Both the position numbers and the translations under genes were made by a program. From NCBI RefSeq assembly GCF_900111155.1, contig NZ_FOGG01000040.1, positions 10,031 through 43,911 of the forward strand: a stretch of DNA of 33,881 bases, written 5' to 3'. Each line of letters begins with the position of its first letter. The first letter of the stretch is position 1. This document shows positions 15,704 through 24,890 of the stretch, one piece after another. The notes beneath the pieces were generated by a model, which was not told where the DNA came from, made no database searches, and saw only the letters and a list, made by a program, of their open reading frames with translations. The stretch comes from Pedobacter rhizosphaerae (lineage in GTDB: Bacteria > Bacteroidota > Bacteroidia > Sphingobacteriales > Sphingobacteriaceae).

Positions 15704-16324
15704 CTAGGCCATGCAAATACTTTTTTCTCTGGCCGCCTTATTTCTGATTCGACTTAAGGTTTCTAGTCGCATTCCCAAGTAACTGGCGATATATCGAAGC
15801 GGAACTAAATTCAGATTATGGCTACTATTTAACATAAATCTTTCGAACCTACCCTCCGCAGAAGGAATTCTGGCTAAGATTGACCGTTCTGAAGCTTCAT
15901 AATACTGAATAGCCAGAATTTTACGCCCAATAATATTAGTTTCGGGATAGTAGGCATACAACCTGTGTATCAATTCATTAGACATCTCTACAAGCTCAGT
16001 TTCTTCCAGCGCCTGAAGGTATTCTATAGAGGGTTGTGCTTCCAGATTCGGATTGTGAATGGCACCAATAAATTCATTACCAAAACTGATCCAGGTCGTG
16101 ATATCTCTTTCTTCATCTTTAACAAAGCCACGAACAATGCCCTTGGTTACGAAGAATACTGATTCATTAATTTCTAAAGGAGATAATATAAACTTGCTTT
16201 TTTTAACTGTGAGTGGCACTGCATTCGTTTCCACCGCTTTAATAAAACCCTCTGATAAGGGCTGGAGCTTTTCTAAATATTTAAGCAATAGGTTAACGGC
16301 ATCGTTTCTTAGGGATCTGATCAT
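15704..16324 (-). CDS. Crp/Fnr-family transcriptional regulator
   Basis: The 206-residue cytoplasmic regulator has an N-terminal cyclic-nucleotide-binding-like beta barrel (about 25-135), containing VFFVTKGIVRGFV and a WISFGNEFIG strand pair. A long connecting helix is followed by a C-terminal helix-turn-helix (about 165-200), LRYIASYLGMRLETLSRIR, of the Crp type. The usual cAMP-binding RxS motif of Crp is not evident, so the ligand is unknown. It is a single gene, with 102 bp to the next gene on each side. Such short Crp-like regulators are abundant in Sphingobacteriaceae and often control a neighbouring gene. Confidence 0.88.
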   Translation of the reverse strand: MIRSLRNDAVNLLLKYLEKLQPLSEGFIKAVETNAVPLTVKKSKFILSPLEINESVFFVTKGIVRGFVKDEERDITTWISFGNEFIGAIHNPNLEAQPSIEYLQALEETELVEMSNELIHRLYAYYPETNIIGRKILAIQYYEASERSILARIPSAEGRFERFMLNSSHNLNLVPLRYIASYLGMRLETLSRIRNKAAREKSICMA

Positions 16325-16425
16325 ACATAAAGGGGATTAGCAAACAAATAGACACCTAATATTAAGCAATCGTAAATAAACTACAAAATAAAACTTGTAG
16401 AAAACAAGAACAGCTAAGCGTTCGC

Positions 16426-16746
16426 TCAACCATTAAACAACTGTTTATCAAGCTGTTTTTTAGCGATCTGATTAAGCCAGGTAAATAATTTAATTTTAAC
16501 AAAATCAAAATCATGGATATTATGATAAGCCTGTATAAAAGTTTGTTCTAAAAGTTGCTCTGCCTGGTATTGATTAGCTACCTTGGATAAAATCCTACCA
16601 TAAATAAGTGAAGCATATTTCCGATAAAGCATTTTAAAAGCAGTTTTATCACGATCCATTAGCCTTTTTGCAAAAACCTCATCCTCCGAAAGCAGCACTT
16701 TCAACTTTGGAGATGAATCATGATCTATGTAACTCTTCGCTAACAC
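16426..16746 (-). CDS. Sigma-70 region-2-only protein (short ECF-like)
   Basis: This 106-residue protein matches the start of ECF sigma factors: DRDKTAFKMLYRKYASLIYG (31-50), then EQLLEQTFIQAYHNI and FTWLNQIAKKQLDK, which is region 2 with its -10 recognition helix. Region 4 is absent, and nothing resembling it follows in the 100 bp downstream. The start is a GTG preceded two codons earlier by a stop, with an 8-bp hairpin (16747-16754 / 16763-16770) right before it, so start and intactness are uncertain. It lies downstream of T9SS operon set A on the same strand. It may be a truncated gene, or a short partner or anti-competitor of a full sigma factor. Confidence 0.65.
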   Translation of the reverse strand: MLAKSYIDHDSSPKLKVLLSEDEVFAKRLMDRDKTAFKMLYRKYASLIYGRILSKVANQYQAEQLLEQTFIQAYHNIHDFDFVKIKLFTWLNQIAKKQLDKQLFNG

Positions 16747-16840
16747 GCCTTATTGCTCGTTTAATAAGGCTAACATGAAGCATTTGGTTTTGTTTAAATT
16801 GTGCCCATAATTCAAACAACTGCATGGAGTACTCTCTGAA

Positions 16841-17818
16841 TTAGAAATAACACTTTGGTCTTCGACTTTTTGCCGTTTGCAGAAAATAACCTACTGATAT
16901 CTCATGAGAGCCATAATCATAATTACCTAACTTATTTAAACTATAATCATAACCATACCCAATTCTCAAATTCTGGCGAACAAAAAACTCAGAAATAAAG
17001 CCTACGGCACTTCTTGCGGTCAAATTTGCCTGTAAATTAGATTTAGGATATAATTTAACTGAAGTTCTGTACACTCCACCAATCCAAAAGCGCTCTTTCA
17101 CCAATAAAAAGGCATTTAAATCCATGGATGTTGGTCCACGAAGGTCATCTTTTATTAAAAAAGTTGGCTTAAATACAAAATCATCGGTTAGTGGCAGAGC
17201 CATACCAGCACTGAGGTAAAAATGTGGTTGAACTTTAAAATTGAGTAATTTGTAATCTCCAAACACTGACAAGGACTTAGCAAGCAAATTATCTGCAGAG
17301 AAGCCAATAAAGAATTTCTCGTTAGAATAGTGGATTCCTGCCCTGATATCTGGTGTAATCTGGCTAACACTTCCTGTTGGAATTCGATTATCACCCTGTT
17401 CGATGGGATCGAGTAAATTACCATTTAAACCTGCCTGCATAACTCCAACTCCAAGTCCGAATGCCAGTACATTCGTTTCTGTTCTATCCAGCTTGATGCG
17501 ATAGGCAAAATTTGCTGAAGCACTTAAAGAACTCTGCGCGCCAATTTTATCTTTAGTAATAATCCCACCTATTCCTAATGATTCATCATTAATGGCTTCA
17601 TCGGCAGAAATAGAAAGCGATTGTGGTGCCCCTTTGATGCCTGTCCACTGCGCCCGGGCAAAAGCCTGCAAATACAATTCTTCCTTATAACCTGTGTATG
17701 CCGGGTTAATATACATCCCATTGAAAACATACTGCCCAAACTGGGCATCTTGCTGTGCAAAAACCATTTTCGAGCAGCAACACATCAGAACTACAATTAA
17801 TTTTCCTATAGCTTTCAT
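16841..17818 (-). CDS. PorP/SprF-family outer-membrane protein, set A
   Basis: The 325-residue protein has a signal peptide (cleavage about AQ|QDAQF, residue 21). The family opening QFGQYVFNGMYINPAYTGY is followed by alternating strands typical of a 14-stranded T9SS-associated barrel. PorP/SprF proteins work with a partner that carries a gliding-type C-terminal domain, aiding its export or anchoring. It lies 16 bp after the C-terminal-domain protein at 17835 and closes operon set A. It is a close paralogue of 22939 and 28047: long identical blocks such as AYRIKLDRTETN and the end KSRRPKCYF are shared. Confidence 0.92.
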   Translation of the reverse strand: MKAIGKLIVVLMCCCSKMVFAQQDAQFGQYVFNGMYINPAYTGYKEELYLQAFARAQWTGIKGAPQSLSISADEAINDESLGIGGIITKDKIGAQSSLSASANFAYRIKLDRTETNVLAFGLGVGVMQAGLNGNLLDPIEQGDNRIPTGSVSQITPDIRAGIHYSNEKFFIGFSADNLLAKSLSVFGDYKLLNFKVQPHFYLSAGMALPLTDDFVFKPTFLIKDDLRGPTSMDLNAFLLVKERFWIGGVYRTSVKLYPKSNLQANLTARSAVGFISEFFVRQNLRIGYGYDYSLNKLGNYDYGSHEISVGYFLQTAKSRRPKCYF

Positions 17819-17834
17819 GTCTCTTTATTTTCGT

Positions 17835-18779
17835 TTATCTTATCACTGTAACATATCCTTTGTAGGCAATCCAATCAGAACTACCATTTTTCACTTTCAC
17901 TACATAGAAGTAAGTACCATCACTTAAACCACTTGCTGTCCAATCATTTAAGTATTTACCAGACTGATATACCGTACTCCCCCAGCGGTTCATAATGGTT
18001 ATTTCATTGGATTCAAAAGAGTCTAGATGCTCCAGGTAAAACGTATCATTCTTGCCGTCCCCATTTGGCGTAAATACGTTAGGAATCCTGAGACCCGAAA
18101 TCTCTTTGTTATCTGTTGAAGTATTATTCGAAAGGTTTGGATCGAACTCATTGGCACTTATTGTTGCCGTATTGCTCACCAATCCCTGCTGTTTTGATCG
18201 TACCCTGATCACCAATTCGGCAAACTGCCCATTGGCTAAATGACCAATGTTCCATTTTATCGTTCGAACACCCGAATCATATGTTGCTTCTCCACCTGTA
18301 GGTTCTGCCAGACTTTCAAAAGTGAGATTCTCTGGTAATACATCCTTAACTACCAGGCCTGTAGCATCATCTGCCCCATTATTTCTCACATTGAGATAGT
18401 ATTCAAAAATCTGATCCCGAACTATGGCTCTTGATTCTGAGCGCTTAACGATGGATACATCTGCTGAGCGACGTGGAAGCACAAGCATTTCAATGTCGTC
18501 TGATAAATCGGAGGTACAACCTTCCTTATTGATTGATGCTACTTTATAAACACCGGCTGTTGCGGTGATAATTGACGACCTGTTTTGTCCAGGAATCAGT
18601 TTACCATCCTTAAACCATATATACGAGCTGGCACCTTCCGAATTGGCACGCAAGATTACCGACGACCCTTCGGAGATCGTAATCGTTTGCCGCCCTTTCA
18701 GCGCATCCTGGCCAAATCCCTTTAAATTTAAAAATAAGAGGAACGCCAGAAACCGGAAGGTATAAAACCTCAGTCTCAT
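17835..18779 (-). CDS. T9SS-exported surface protein with gliding-type C-terminal domain, set A
   Basis: Domains of this 314-residue protein: signal peptide (1-23), Ig-like domain (about 28-112) with SYIWFKDGKLIPGQ, DUF11-like domain (about 115-228) with FEYYLNVRNNGADDATGL, and a type B T9SS C-terminal domain (about 230-314) with IPNVFTPNGDGKNDTFYL, NRWGSTVY and LSDGTYFYVVKV. The last directs export through the type IX system and surface association. It sits between the Ig-like protein at 18813 and the PorP gene at 16841. It is the only member of the set with an export domain, so it may carry or anchor the others. Confidence 0.92.
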   Translation of the reverse strand: MRLRFYTFRFLAFLLFLNLKGFGQDALKGRQTITISEGSSVILRANSEGASSYIWFKDGKLIPGQNRSSIITATAGVYKVASINKEGCTSDLSDDIEMLVLPRRSADVSIVKRSESRAIVRDQIFEYYLNVRNNGADDATGLVVKDVLPENLTFESLAEPTGGEATYDSGVRTIKWNIGHLANGQFAELVIRVRSKQQGLVSNTATISANEFDPNLSNNTSTDNKEISGLRIPNVFTPNGDGKNDTFYLEHLDSFESNEITIMNRWGSTVYQSGKYLNDWTASGLSDGTYFYVVKVKNGSSDWIAYKGYVTVIR

Positions 18780-18812
18780 GTATAAGATTTATCGCTAGCC
18801 TGGAAAAATTAC

Positions 18813-19505
18813 CTAGAAAGTAACTGCACCTGCTGTGCCGTGTGCCGTACCGATAGTTAATGTTGGTTTGGTTGGTTTAGCCGTTACGGTAATCGTTTCA
18901 TCTACCGTTTGTGCACAATACTTGCTACCATTAATCTCATAACCTACTCTAAACCTATAAGTTACACTCCCTACCGTTGGTGCAGTTGGTGTATAATCTT
19001 TAGTATTTGCGCCGTTAATAATTGTTTCAGTACTACCCGATACGGTATACCATTGATAAACTAATGCTGCTTTTGTTGGGTCTTCCGGATTGGTTACATT
19101 ACCTATTTGTGCTAATGGACTTTCCACGCAGAAAGGTGCCGGAGTAATGGTTGGTACGAGAGGTTTAAGTACATAAACCGGAATTTCCTGCATTTCCGAT
19201 TCGCAGGATCCTGCCGTTTGCGATTTAGAGCTCAGGTAATAATATCCGGTTTTAAGATCTCCATTAGGGATTTTGTTACCTCCCGTTAGGATAACTCCTG
19301 TAGAAGGCGTAGTAGTAGGAGTAGCACTGTATTTTACAATCCAATCTGCGCCTGTAGGTGCAGCAGGCAGGGTAAGATCAGCACCGGAACAAAAAAGGTT
19401 GACTCCAGCAGTATTCGGCGCTAAAGTTTGAGCAGATAATGTTAAAAAGCTACATAAAACGATTGCAGCGATAGTTAAAATTGTTTTGGTAAGGAATTTG
19501 TTCAT
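18813..19505 (-). CDS. Exported Ig-like protein, set A
   Basis: The 230-residue protein has a signal peptide (1-25, ending LSAQ) and two Ig-like beta domains: about 27-113 with VNLFCSGADLTLP, and about 114-212 with PFCVESPLAQIG and LVYQWYTVSG. Cysteine pairs such as those in FCSG and GSCESEM suggest disulfides. The tail KPTKPTLTIG ends in GTAGAVTF, also the end of the set C homologue at 30010. There is no T9SS C-terminal domain. It is flanked by 21 and 33 bp to its operon neighbours. Function unknown; probably one subunit of a surface filament or adhesin. Confidence 0.8.
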   Translation of the reverse strand: MNKFLTKTILTIAAIVLCSFLTLSAQTLAPNTAGVNLFCSGADLTLPAAPTGADWIVKYSATPTTTPSTGVILTGGNKIPNGDLKTGYYYLSSKSQTAGSCESEMQEIPVYVLKPLVPTITPAPFCVESPLAQIGNVTNPEDPTKAALVYQWYTVSGSTETIINGANTKDYTPTAPTVGSVTYRFRVGYEINGSKYCAQTVDETITVTAKPTKPTLTIGTAHGTAGAVTF

Positions 19506-19526
19506 GGGGACGATTTTTTAAATTAA

Positions 19527-22409
19527 TTAATATTGTGAATTAGTGTTAACCAGCACATGCGGTGCTGATGGTTTTGGATTTATTTTTATGTTAAAATTGA
19601 TTTGCGTAGTACATCCTGCTGCATTTTTTAGCGTCAACAATCCCGAATGAGTACCTATTGAGGCATCTACAGGTACATTAATGGGAATACTTCCTGCCGG
19701 CAATGGCAAGTTATTTACGGACGTAAAACCAGGAGTAGTCCAACTGATGCTATATGTTGTTGGATTATTTATAGGGTTTGTATAATTCAGTTGAGCAGTA
19801 TTGAAACCCTGGCAAATCTCCGGGTCGGTGCCTAATGTCAACGTTGGAGCTGGACTCACAGTTACCACAAAGCTTTGCACTTTTTCTTCACAACCTTTTG
19901 CTGTAGCGGTAACGGTAGCGTTTCCACTAAAACTAGAAGACCAGGTAACCTTGCCGGTTGAAGCATCTATTACCCCGGCGGCTAATGGTAATAAACTATA
20001 TACAATTCCACTGGTATTGGTTGCGGTTGCGATATAGGTATCAGTTCCTGCGCCCATGCATCTTTTATCTGTTAATCCGGTATTGAATACGGGTATAGTT
20101 ACATTTCCGTTTACGGTGATTGTACCGGTGAAGGAAGGCCCTGAGTTAGGAATAACGGTATATGTAAATGTTCCGACAACTGTTGGCGTTCCGCTGATGG
20201 TTACTCTTTTAGGCGATCCATTGTAAACTCCGGTTACTCCTGCTGGCAAACCCGTTACATTTGCATTGTTTGCAGAACCAGATAAAGCATATACGATCTG
20301 GTTCATTTGCGTATTGATACACACGATCCGGTCTCCAGAGCCTGTGGAGGTTGAAACACTGCTTTGATTATTATTGGTCACCTGATCTGGTTGCGGTCCG
20401 GTTATGGTTGCAGTATTTGTTAATACACCCGTTTGAACTACTTTTGCTGTTATTTTAAGCGTTGCACTAGCCGAAGCTGCTAAATCGCCAATAGTCCAAA
20501 TACCTGATGTTGCATCATAGGCAGTGCCTGCAGAAGGAATACTGGATACATAAGTATAACCCGCAGGTAACTTATCGGTAACGGATACGCCAACAGCATT
20601 TCCATTGCCTAAGTTTTCTGCTGTTAAAGTAAATACAACATTCGTATTCAGCTCTGGATAAGCCACATCTACAGTTTTTGTGATGGAACGATCTATATTA
20701 CAGAGTGAAATGCTTACCGGAAGTGATGGGGCGCTGCCACCACATTCCAATTGATAGGTTACACTGTAATTACCAGATGTACCCGCTTCATAAGTAGCCG
20801 ATGTAGCGCCACTGATAGGAACACCATTTAAATACCATTGGTAAGGCGCAGCATTGGCAACCGCCGTGAGGGTCGCCGACGCGCAATTTACCTGGCTAAC
20901 ACTGGGCTGCTCTGCCTTTTCCGGGAAACGGGAAATAAAGTTAGACATAGAGAAGCCACTGCTTTGTTGTACCATCGAAACGGTTAATCTCCCTAAACTG
21001 GTGATTGATATCACCCTTGGCTGACCAATATTAACATTGGTAAAACTGATTAGCGAAAGACCAGAAGTGCCCAGTGCTTTGCGGGTTCCTATTCCTGATA
21101 TGGATTCGATATTTTGATTGGTATAAACCGGAGAGCCATCAATAGTGGTTAATAAAATTGGATCGGTACTCTTGGTCAGAATATATCCGAAATAAGGAAG
21201 ATCTGTACTCGTAACATAAGCCGTAAATTTGGTTGTTTCTACCCTCCTTGATCCCGAGCAGCCAGAAATGGGAACTAAAGTGGCTACATCCACTTCGCAT
21301 CCGCCACCAGAAGACACACCTGCCGTACCCGAAAATACCTCCACATTCTTATTGGAAACGATAATTGAGGAAGAATACCGGCCAGTATTGGTGCTTTGAT
21401 TATATGCGCCATTAATATATCCATGGCCAAAGGTCTGTTTATCGCCAGGTTGAGCAAGCGTATAGGTCTGTGTGCTTCTTTGCGTTCCGTTGATATCAAA
21501 ATTAGTAACTGTAACCGTTGTGTTGGCTTCTGTTGCGATAACAGTAGATTGCTCTGCAGTTGTATTGCCTTCTCCCCTAACAATAACATATTCTTTTCCT
21601 AATGAAGAAATGGGCGGAACTGGATTAAATGCACCATCGCCACAGCCACCCGGAGCATCCAGGGCCGCTGCCGTATTCATCACCGCAGATGCCGAGGACT
21701 CTACTAAAGTTCCAATAGGTGCTTTAAACAAATAACTCTGTCCTGCATTTAACGTGGCTGTGGCTACACCGGCAATTTTAATAATGGTGTTATTCTCTGT
21801 GGCCATGATGCTATAAATCGGACGGGAGGCATTACTAGCCAAGTCACCATCACGATAATATCCTACCCTAAAGGAGTTACCTATAGCTGCATCACCAAAA
21901 CTAAATAAAGAAGCATTTCCTTTAATGTCTGCATCCGCTCCGTCAGAACCAAGGTTATCAGAGGCTACATTTCTTAAGTTTACAGAAATAGAAGCTGTGG
22001 CCTCAACAATAATTCCGGCAGCAGAGATTACTGTATTTAAACTATGTGCAGGAACATCTTTGGGTAATCCTGAAAAGCGATAAGTAAAGGGATTGTTTTG
22101 TGAACAGCTAAATGTAGTAATGATTGTTCCATCACTCTTTTTTATTGTTCCGGTAATGGTTGTAGTATTATCTGTTGTAATTACAATTTCATTTGCCTTG
22201 CTCCAATATTGCCATGGTGCTGGAGCAATATAATGCTTAGAATAGCTTGGCGGTGTAAATTTGGCCAAGCTAGAAGCCGTGTTTATAGACCGAGCCCCGC
22301 TAATACCAAATATTGGCGAAATATTTATAGCATAGCCTGTACCCTCTACTGCCAGGAGTAAAACAACAACGCATACTAAACATACTAATCGGGATAGAGC
22401 TTTAATCAT
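19527..22409 (-). CDS. Large exported IgGFc-binding-like/DUF11 protein, set A
   Basis: The 960-residue protein starts at ATG 22409, chosen over an upstream ATG at 22496 because it places the signal peptide (1-27) at the N-terminus as in the paralogue at 30722. Domains: IgGFc-binding-like region (about 55-500) with YSIMATENNT, GKEYVIVRGEG and STVIATEANTTVTV; Ig-like (505-570); DUF11 (573-690); two PKD/Ig-like modules (695-768 and 770-853); and a terminal module (855-945) shared by all three sets. It ends in NPKPSAPHV plus a short tail with no T9SS domain. The IgGFc name denotes homology only; in bacteria such domains occur in adhesin-like surface proteins. First gene of set A. Confidence 0.82.
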   Translation of the reverse strand: MIKALSRLVCLVCVVVLLLAVEGTGYAINISPIFGISGARSINTASSLAKFTPPSYSKHYIAPAPWQYWSKANEIVITTDNTTTITGTIKKSDGTIITTFSCSQNNPFTYRFSGLPKDVPAHSLNTVISAAGIIVEATASISVNLRNVASDNLGSDGADADIKGNASLFSFGDAAIGNSFRVGYYRDGDLASNASRPIYSIMATENNTIIKIAGVATATLNAGQSYLFKAPIGTLVESSASAVMNTAAALDAPGGCGDGAFNPVPPISSLGKEYVIVRGEGNTTAEQSTVIATEANTTVTVTNFDINGTQRSTQTYTLAQPGDKQTFGHGYINGAYNQSTNTGRYSSSIIVSNKNVEVFSGTAGVSSGGGCEVDVATLVPISGCSGSRRVETTKFTAYVTSTDLPYFGYILTKSTDPILLTTIDGSPVYTNQNIESISGIGTRKALGTSGLSLISFTNVNIGQPRVISITSLGRLTVSMVQQSSGFSMSNFISRFPEKAEQPSVSQVNCASATLTAVANAAPYQWYLNGVPISGATSATYEAGTSGNYSVTYQLECGGSAPSLPVSISLCNIDRSITKTVDVAYPELNTNVVFTLTAENLGNGNAVGVSVTDKLPAGYTYVSSIPSAGTAYDATSGIWTIGDLAASASATLKITAKVVQTGVLTNTATITGPQPDQVTNNNQSSVSTSTGSGDRIVCINTQMNQIVYALSGSANNANVTGLPAGVTGVYNGSPKRVTISGTPTVVGTFTYTVIPNSGPSFTGTITVNGNVTIPVFNTGLTDKRCMGAGTDTYIATATNTSGIVYSLLPLAAGVIDASTGKVTWSSSFSGNATVTATAKGCEEKVQSFVVTVSPAPTLTLGTDPEICQGFNTAQLNYTNPINNPTTYSISWTTPGFTSVNNLPLPAGSIPINVPVDASIGTHSGLLTLKNAAGCTTQINFNIKINPKPSAPHVLVNTNSQY

Positions 22410-22938
22410 GTTCACTTTAATCAACCTCGAAAGCAATACAATGCTATAAGATCCGCTCTGGGCATAGCAAAGCCAGCCAAGGCGAATCTCAGACAATAGA
22501 CTACTACTCCTTTGTAAGATTAATAGTCGTATTTAAAAAGCAAAATATCAGTTCAAGGATTTCTTCAACTCTAAAATACCGAAAATAGTATGCGAGAAAA
22601 TAGCCCCAATATTAATTTTACACCAAATTAAACAGCGATTTTACACACTTTTACACATAGAAAAAATGTTGTAGGATTAATACTACTATAATGAAGTGAA
22701 TTTAAACAATAAAAAATGAAACAAGCTCGTAAGGAATACTAATAAACTACTTATAAATAAGTAATTAGAAACAGAAACGCCTAAATAACCGCAAATACAT
22801 GATTAGACAGATTATTTTTTCATGAACATGATGATCATCATATCTTTTTTTTGACGAAACCCTATAAATACAGGATGAAACCTATAGTTACGAATGAGGA
22901 ATATTAACATTGTGTAAAGTTTACGAGGCAGAATTTGG
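22410..22938. other. Gene-free AT-rich spacer between operon sets A and B
   Basis: This 529-bp stretch contains no convincing gene or promoter match to TAnnTTTG on the minus strand. It holds two palindromes: TACTTAT-AA-ATAAGTA (22748-22763) and ATGATGATCATCAT (22828-22841), the latter followed by a T run on the plus strand. A TTTTACACA word is repeated at about 22640-22658. It must contain the set A promoter if the sets are separate operons. Confidence 0.5.
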
Positions 22939-23910
22939 CTAAAAATAGCACTTTGGCCTACGGCTTTTTTTGGTTACCAGATAATAACCAATAGAGATTT
23001 CGTGAGATCCGTAGTCATAGTTACCCAATTTGTTGAGACTATAGTCGAAGCCATAGCCTATCCTTAGGTTTTGTTGTATAAAAAATTCGGAGATAACTCC
23101 CATTGCACTCTTTGCGGTAAGACCGGATGCCAGGTTTGACTTAGGATAGAGCTTAACAGAAGTCCGGTACATCCCACCAATCCAAAAACGTTCGTTTATT
23201 AACATAAAGGCGTTGAGATCAAGAGAAGTTGGCCCATGAAGATCATCCTTGATCAGAAAACTTGGTCTGAATACAAAATTGTTATTAAGTGGTAAGGCTA
23301 AACCAGAAGTCAAATAGAAATGTGGCTCTACTTTAACATTGAGTAATCTATAATCATCGGTATTGGAAAGGGTTTTGGTTAAAAGGTTATCGGCAGAAAG
23401 CCCAATAAAGAATTTTTCGTTAGAATAATGAATACCAGCACGAATGTCGGGCATAATCTGGCTCACATTACCGGCAGGGATTCTATTGTCGCCTTGTTCA
23501 ACCGGGTTGAGCAAACTACCATCGAGGCCAAGTTGCATTACCCCTGCACCTAACCCAAAGGCCAGAATATTGGTTTCAGTGCGATCGAGTTTAATTCGGT
23601 AAGCCAAATTAGCAGAAGCGGTAAGTGAGCTTTGTGCGCCTATTTTATCTTTAGTAATGATTGCGCCAATACCCAGGCTTTCCTCCCTGATCGCTTCATC
23701 TGCAGAGATAGACAGCGTTTGGGGTGCTCCTTTGATACCTGTCCACTGGGTTCGTGCAAAAGCCTGAAGATAAAGCTCTTCTTTGTATCCAGCATAAGCG
23801 GGGTTAATATAGAGTCCGTTGAAAAGATACTGGCCAAACTGGGCATTTTGCTGACTCCAAACCAAAATGCTCATTAAATTAAATATTCCAATCAAAATAA
23901 TCTTTTTCAT
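22939..23910 (-). CDS. PorP/SprF-family outer-membrane protein, set B
   Basis: This 323-residue close paralogue of 16841 and 28047 has a signal peptide (1-20, ending VWSQ|QNAQF). The family opening is QFGQYLFNGLYINPAYAGY, and it shares SLGIGAIITKDKIGAQSSL and the C-terminal KSRRPKCYF. It is predicted to be an outer-membrane beta-barrel-like partner of the T9SS-exported protein 18 bp upstream (23929). Last gene of set B. No clear terminator follows. Confidence 0.92.
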   Translation of the reverse strand: MKKIILIGIFNLMSILVWSQQNAQFGQYLFNGLYINPAYAGYKEELYLQAFARTQWTGIKGAPQTLSISADEAIREESLGIGAIITKDKIGAQSSLTASANLAYRIKLDRTETNILAFGLGAGVMQLGLDGSLLNPVEQGDNRIPAGNVSQIMPDIRAGIHYSNEKFFIGLSADNLLTKTLSNTDDYRLLNVKVEPHFYLTSGLALPLNNNFVFRPSFLIKDDLHGPTSLDLNAFMLINERFWIGGMYRTSVKLYPKSNLASGLTAKSAMGVISEFFIQQNLRIGYGFDYSLNKLGNYDYGSHEISIGYYLVTKKSRRPKCYF

Positions 23911-23928
23911 ATTCTATTTAATTTTTAC

Positions 23929-24861
23929 TTATCGAATCAAGGTTACATAGCCCTTAAACTCTTCCCAATTACCGGCTGCATTTTTAACCTTAAGCACGTA
24001 GAAGTACGTACCATCTGCAAGCCCATCTCCTGTCCAGTCGCTGAGGTAACCATTTTTTTCATATACCGTACTCCCCCACCGGTTAATTACAGTTAACTCA
24101 TTATCAGCGTAAGCATCTAATCTTTCAATAAAAAAGGTATCGTTCTTTCCATCTCCATTAGGGGTAAATACGTTAGGAATTTTTAAACCTGTTATTTCTT
24201 TGGTATCAATAGAGGTATTATTTGAAGGATCGGGATCGAATTCATTTATGGTTACGGTTGCACTATTAACCACTCTACCTGCCCTTAAAGCGCTAACATG
24301 AATAATGAGTTCTGCAAACTGGCCATTAGCGAGGCTAGGCAATGACCACAAAATGGTTTTATCTGATGGATTATATTTAACCTCTCCCGAAGAAGGAGGA
24401 TCAAAATGACTAAAGGACAAATTCTCTGGAAGTGCATCCTTTACCTGCACATCGGTTGCATCGGCCCTTCCATTATTTCTGACCAGAAGATAATATTTAA
24501 ATGGCTCATAATTCACCACGCTTCTGTTTTCAGATCTTTTAGTGATGGAAACATCAGCAGAGGCATTTTTCAACTCTACTTCCATACTTTCGGAAATATC
24601 AGAACTACATCCTGCAGCACCAAAAGTAATGACCGCATAAATTCCTGCCCTATTTACAATATAATCCTGTTGGGTAGCTCCTTCGATATTTACTCCGTTT
24701 CTCAACCATTGATATCCATTGGCGTTTTCGGCATTTGCCCTCAGCTTAATGGATTCTCCAAATGCTAAAATAATTTTTTGCCCATTAGAAGATTGCGCAA
24801 AGCATGCCACTGCGCCAAACAGCAGCACGCCAAAAGCAATAATCTTCTTTCTGTTGATCAT
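23929..24861 (-). CDS. T9SS-exported surface protein with gliding-type C-terminal domain, set B
   Basis: This 310-residue protein has a signal peptide (1-22), an Ig-like domain (about 25-108) with NGYQWLRNGVNIEG, a DUF11-like domain (about 112-222) with FKYYLLVRNNGRADATDV, and a T9SS type B C-terminal domain (about 226-310) with IPNVFTPNGDGKNDTFFI, NRWGSTVYEK and LADGTYFYVLKV. Same layout as 17835 and 29042, but with a more diverged Ig-like domain. It is 29 bp downstream of the Ig-like protein gene and 18 bp before the PorP gene. Confidence 0.92.
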   Translation of the reverse strand: MINRKKIIAFGVLLFGAVACFAQSSNGQKIILAFGESIKLRANAENANGYQWLRNGVNIEGATQQDYIVNRAGIYAVITFGAAGCSSDISESMEVELKNASADVSITKRSENRSVVNYEPFKYYLLVRNNGRADATDVQVKDALPENLSFSHFDPPSSGEVKYNPSDKTILWSLPSLANGQFAELIIHVSALRAGRVVNSATVTINEFDPDPSNNTSIDTKEITGLKIPNVFTPNGDGKNDTFFIERLDAYADNELTVINRWGSTVYEKNGYLSDWTGDGLADGTYFYVLKVKNAAGNWEEFKGYVTLIR

Positions 24862-24890
24862 GAAAATGGAGTTGGAGGCAATACTATTGC

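Noticed and set aside
17835..22409. One giant adhesin gene broken by frameshifts
   Set aside because: Each downstream gene has its own start and signal peptide, and the same division occurs in all three sets, so it is the native layout.
22410..22496. N-terminal extension of the set A large protein to ATG 22496
   Set aside because: It would bury the signal peptide behind 29 residues; the paralogue begins directly with its signal peptide.
22748..22841. Palindromes in the spacer as a terminator or operator of set A
   Set aside because: They are AT-rich, far (over 330 bp) from the set A start, and lack a properly placed promoter; kept only as a description of the spacer.
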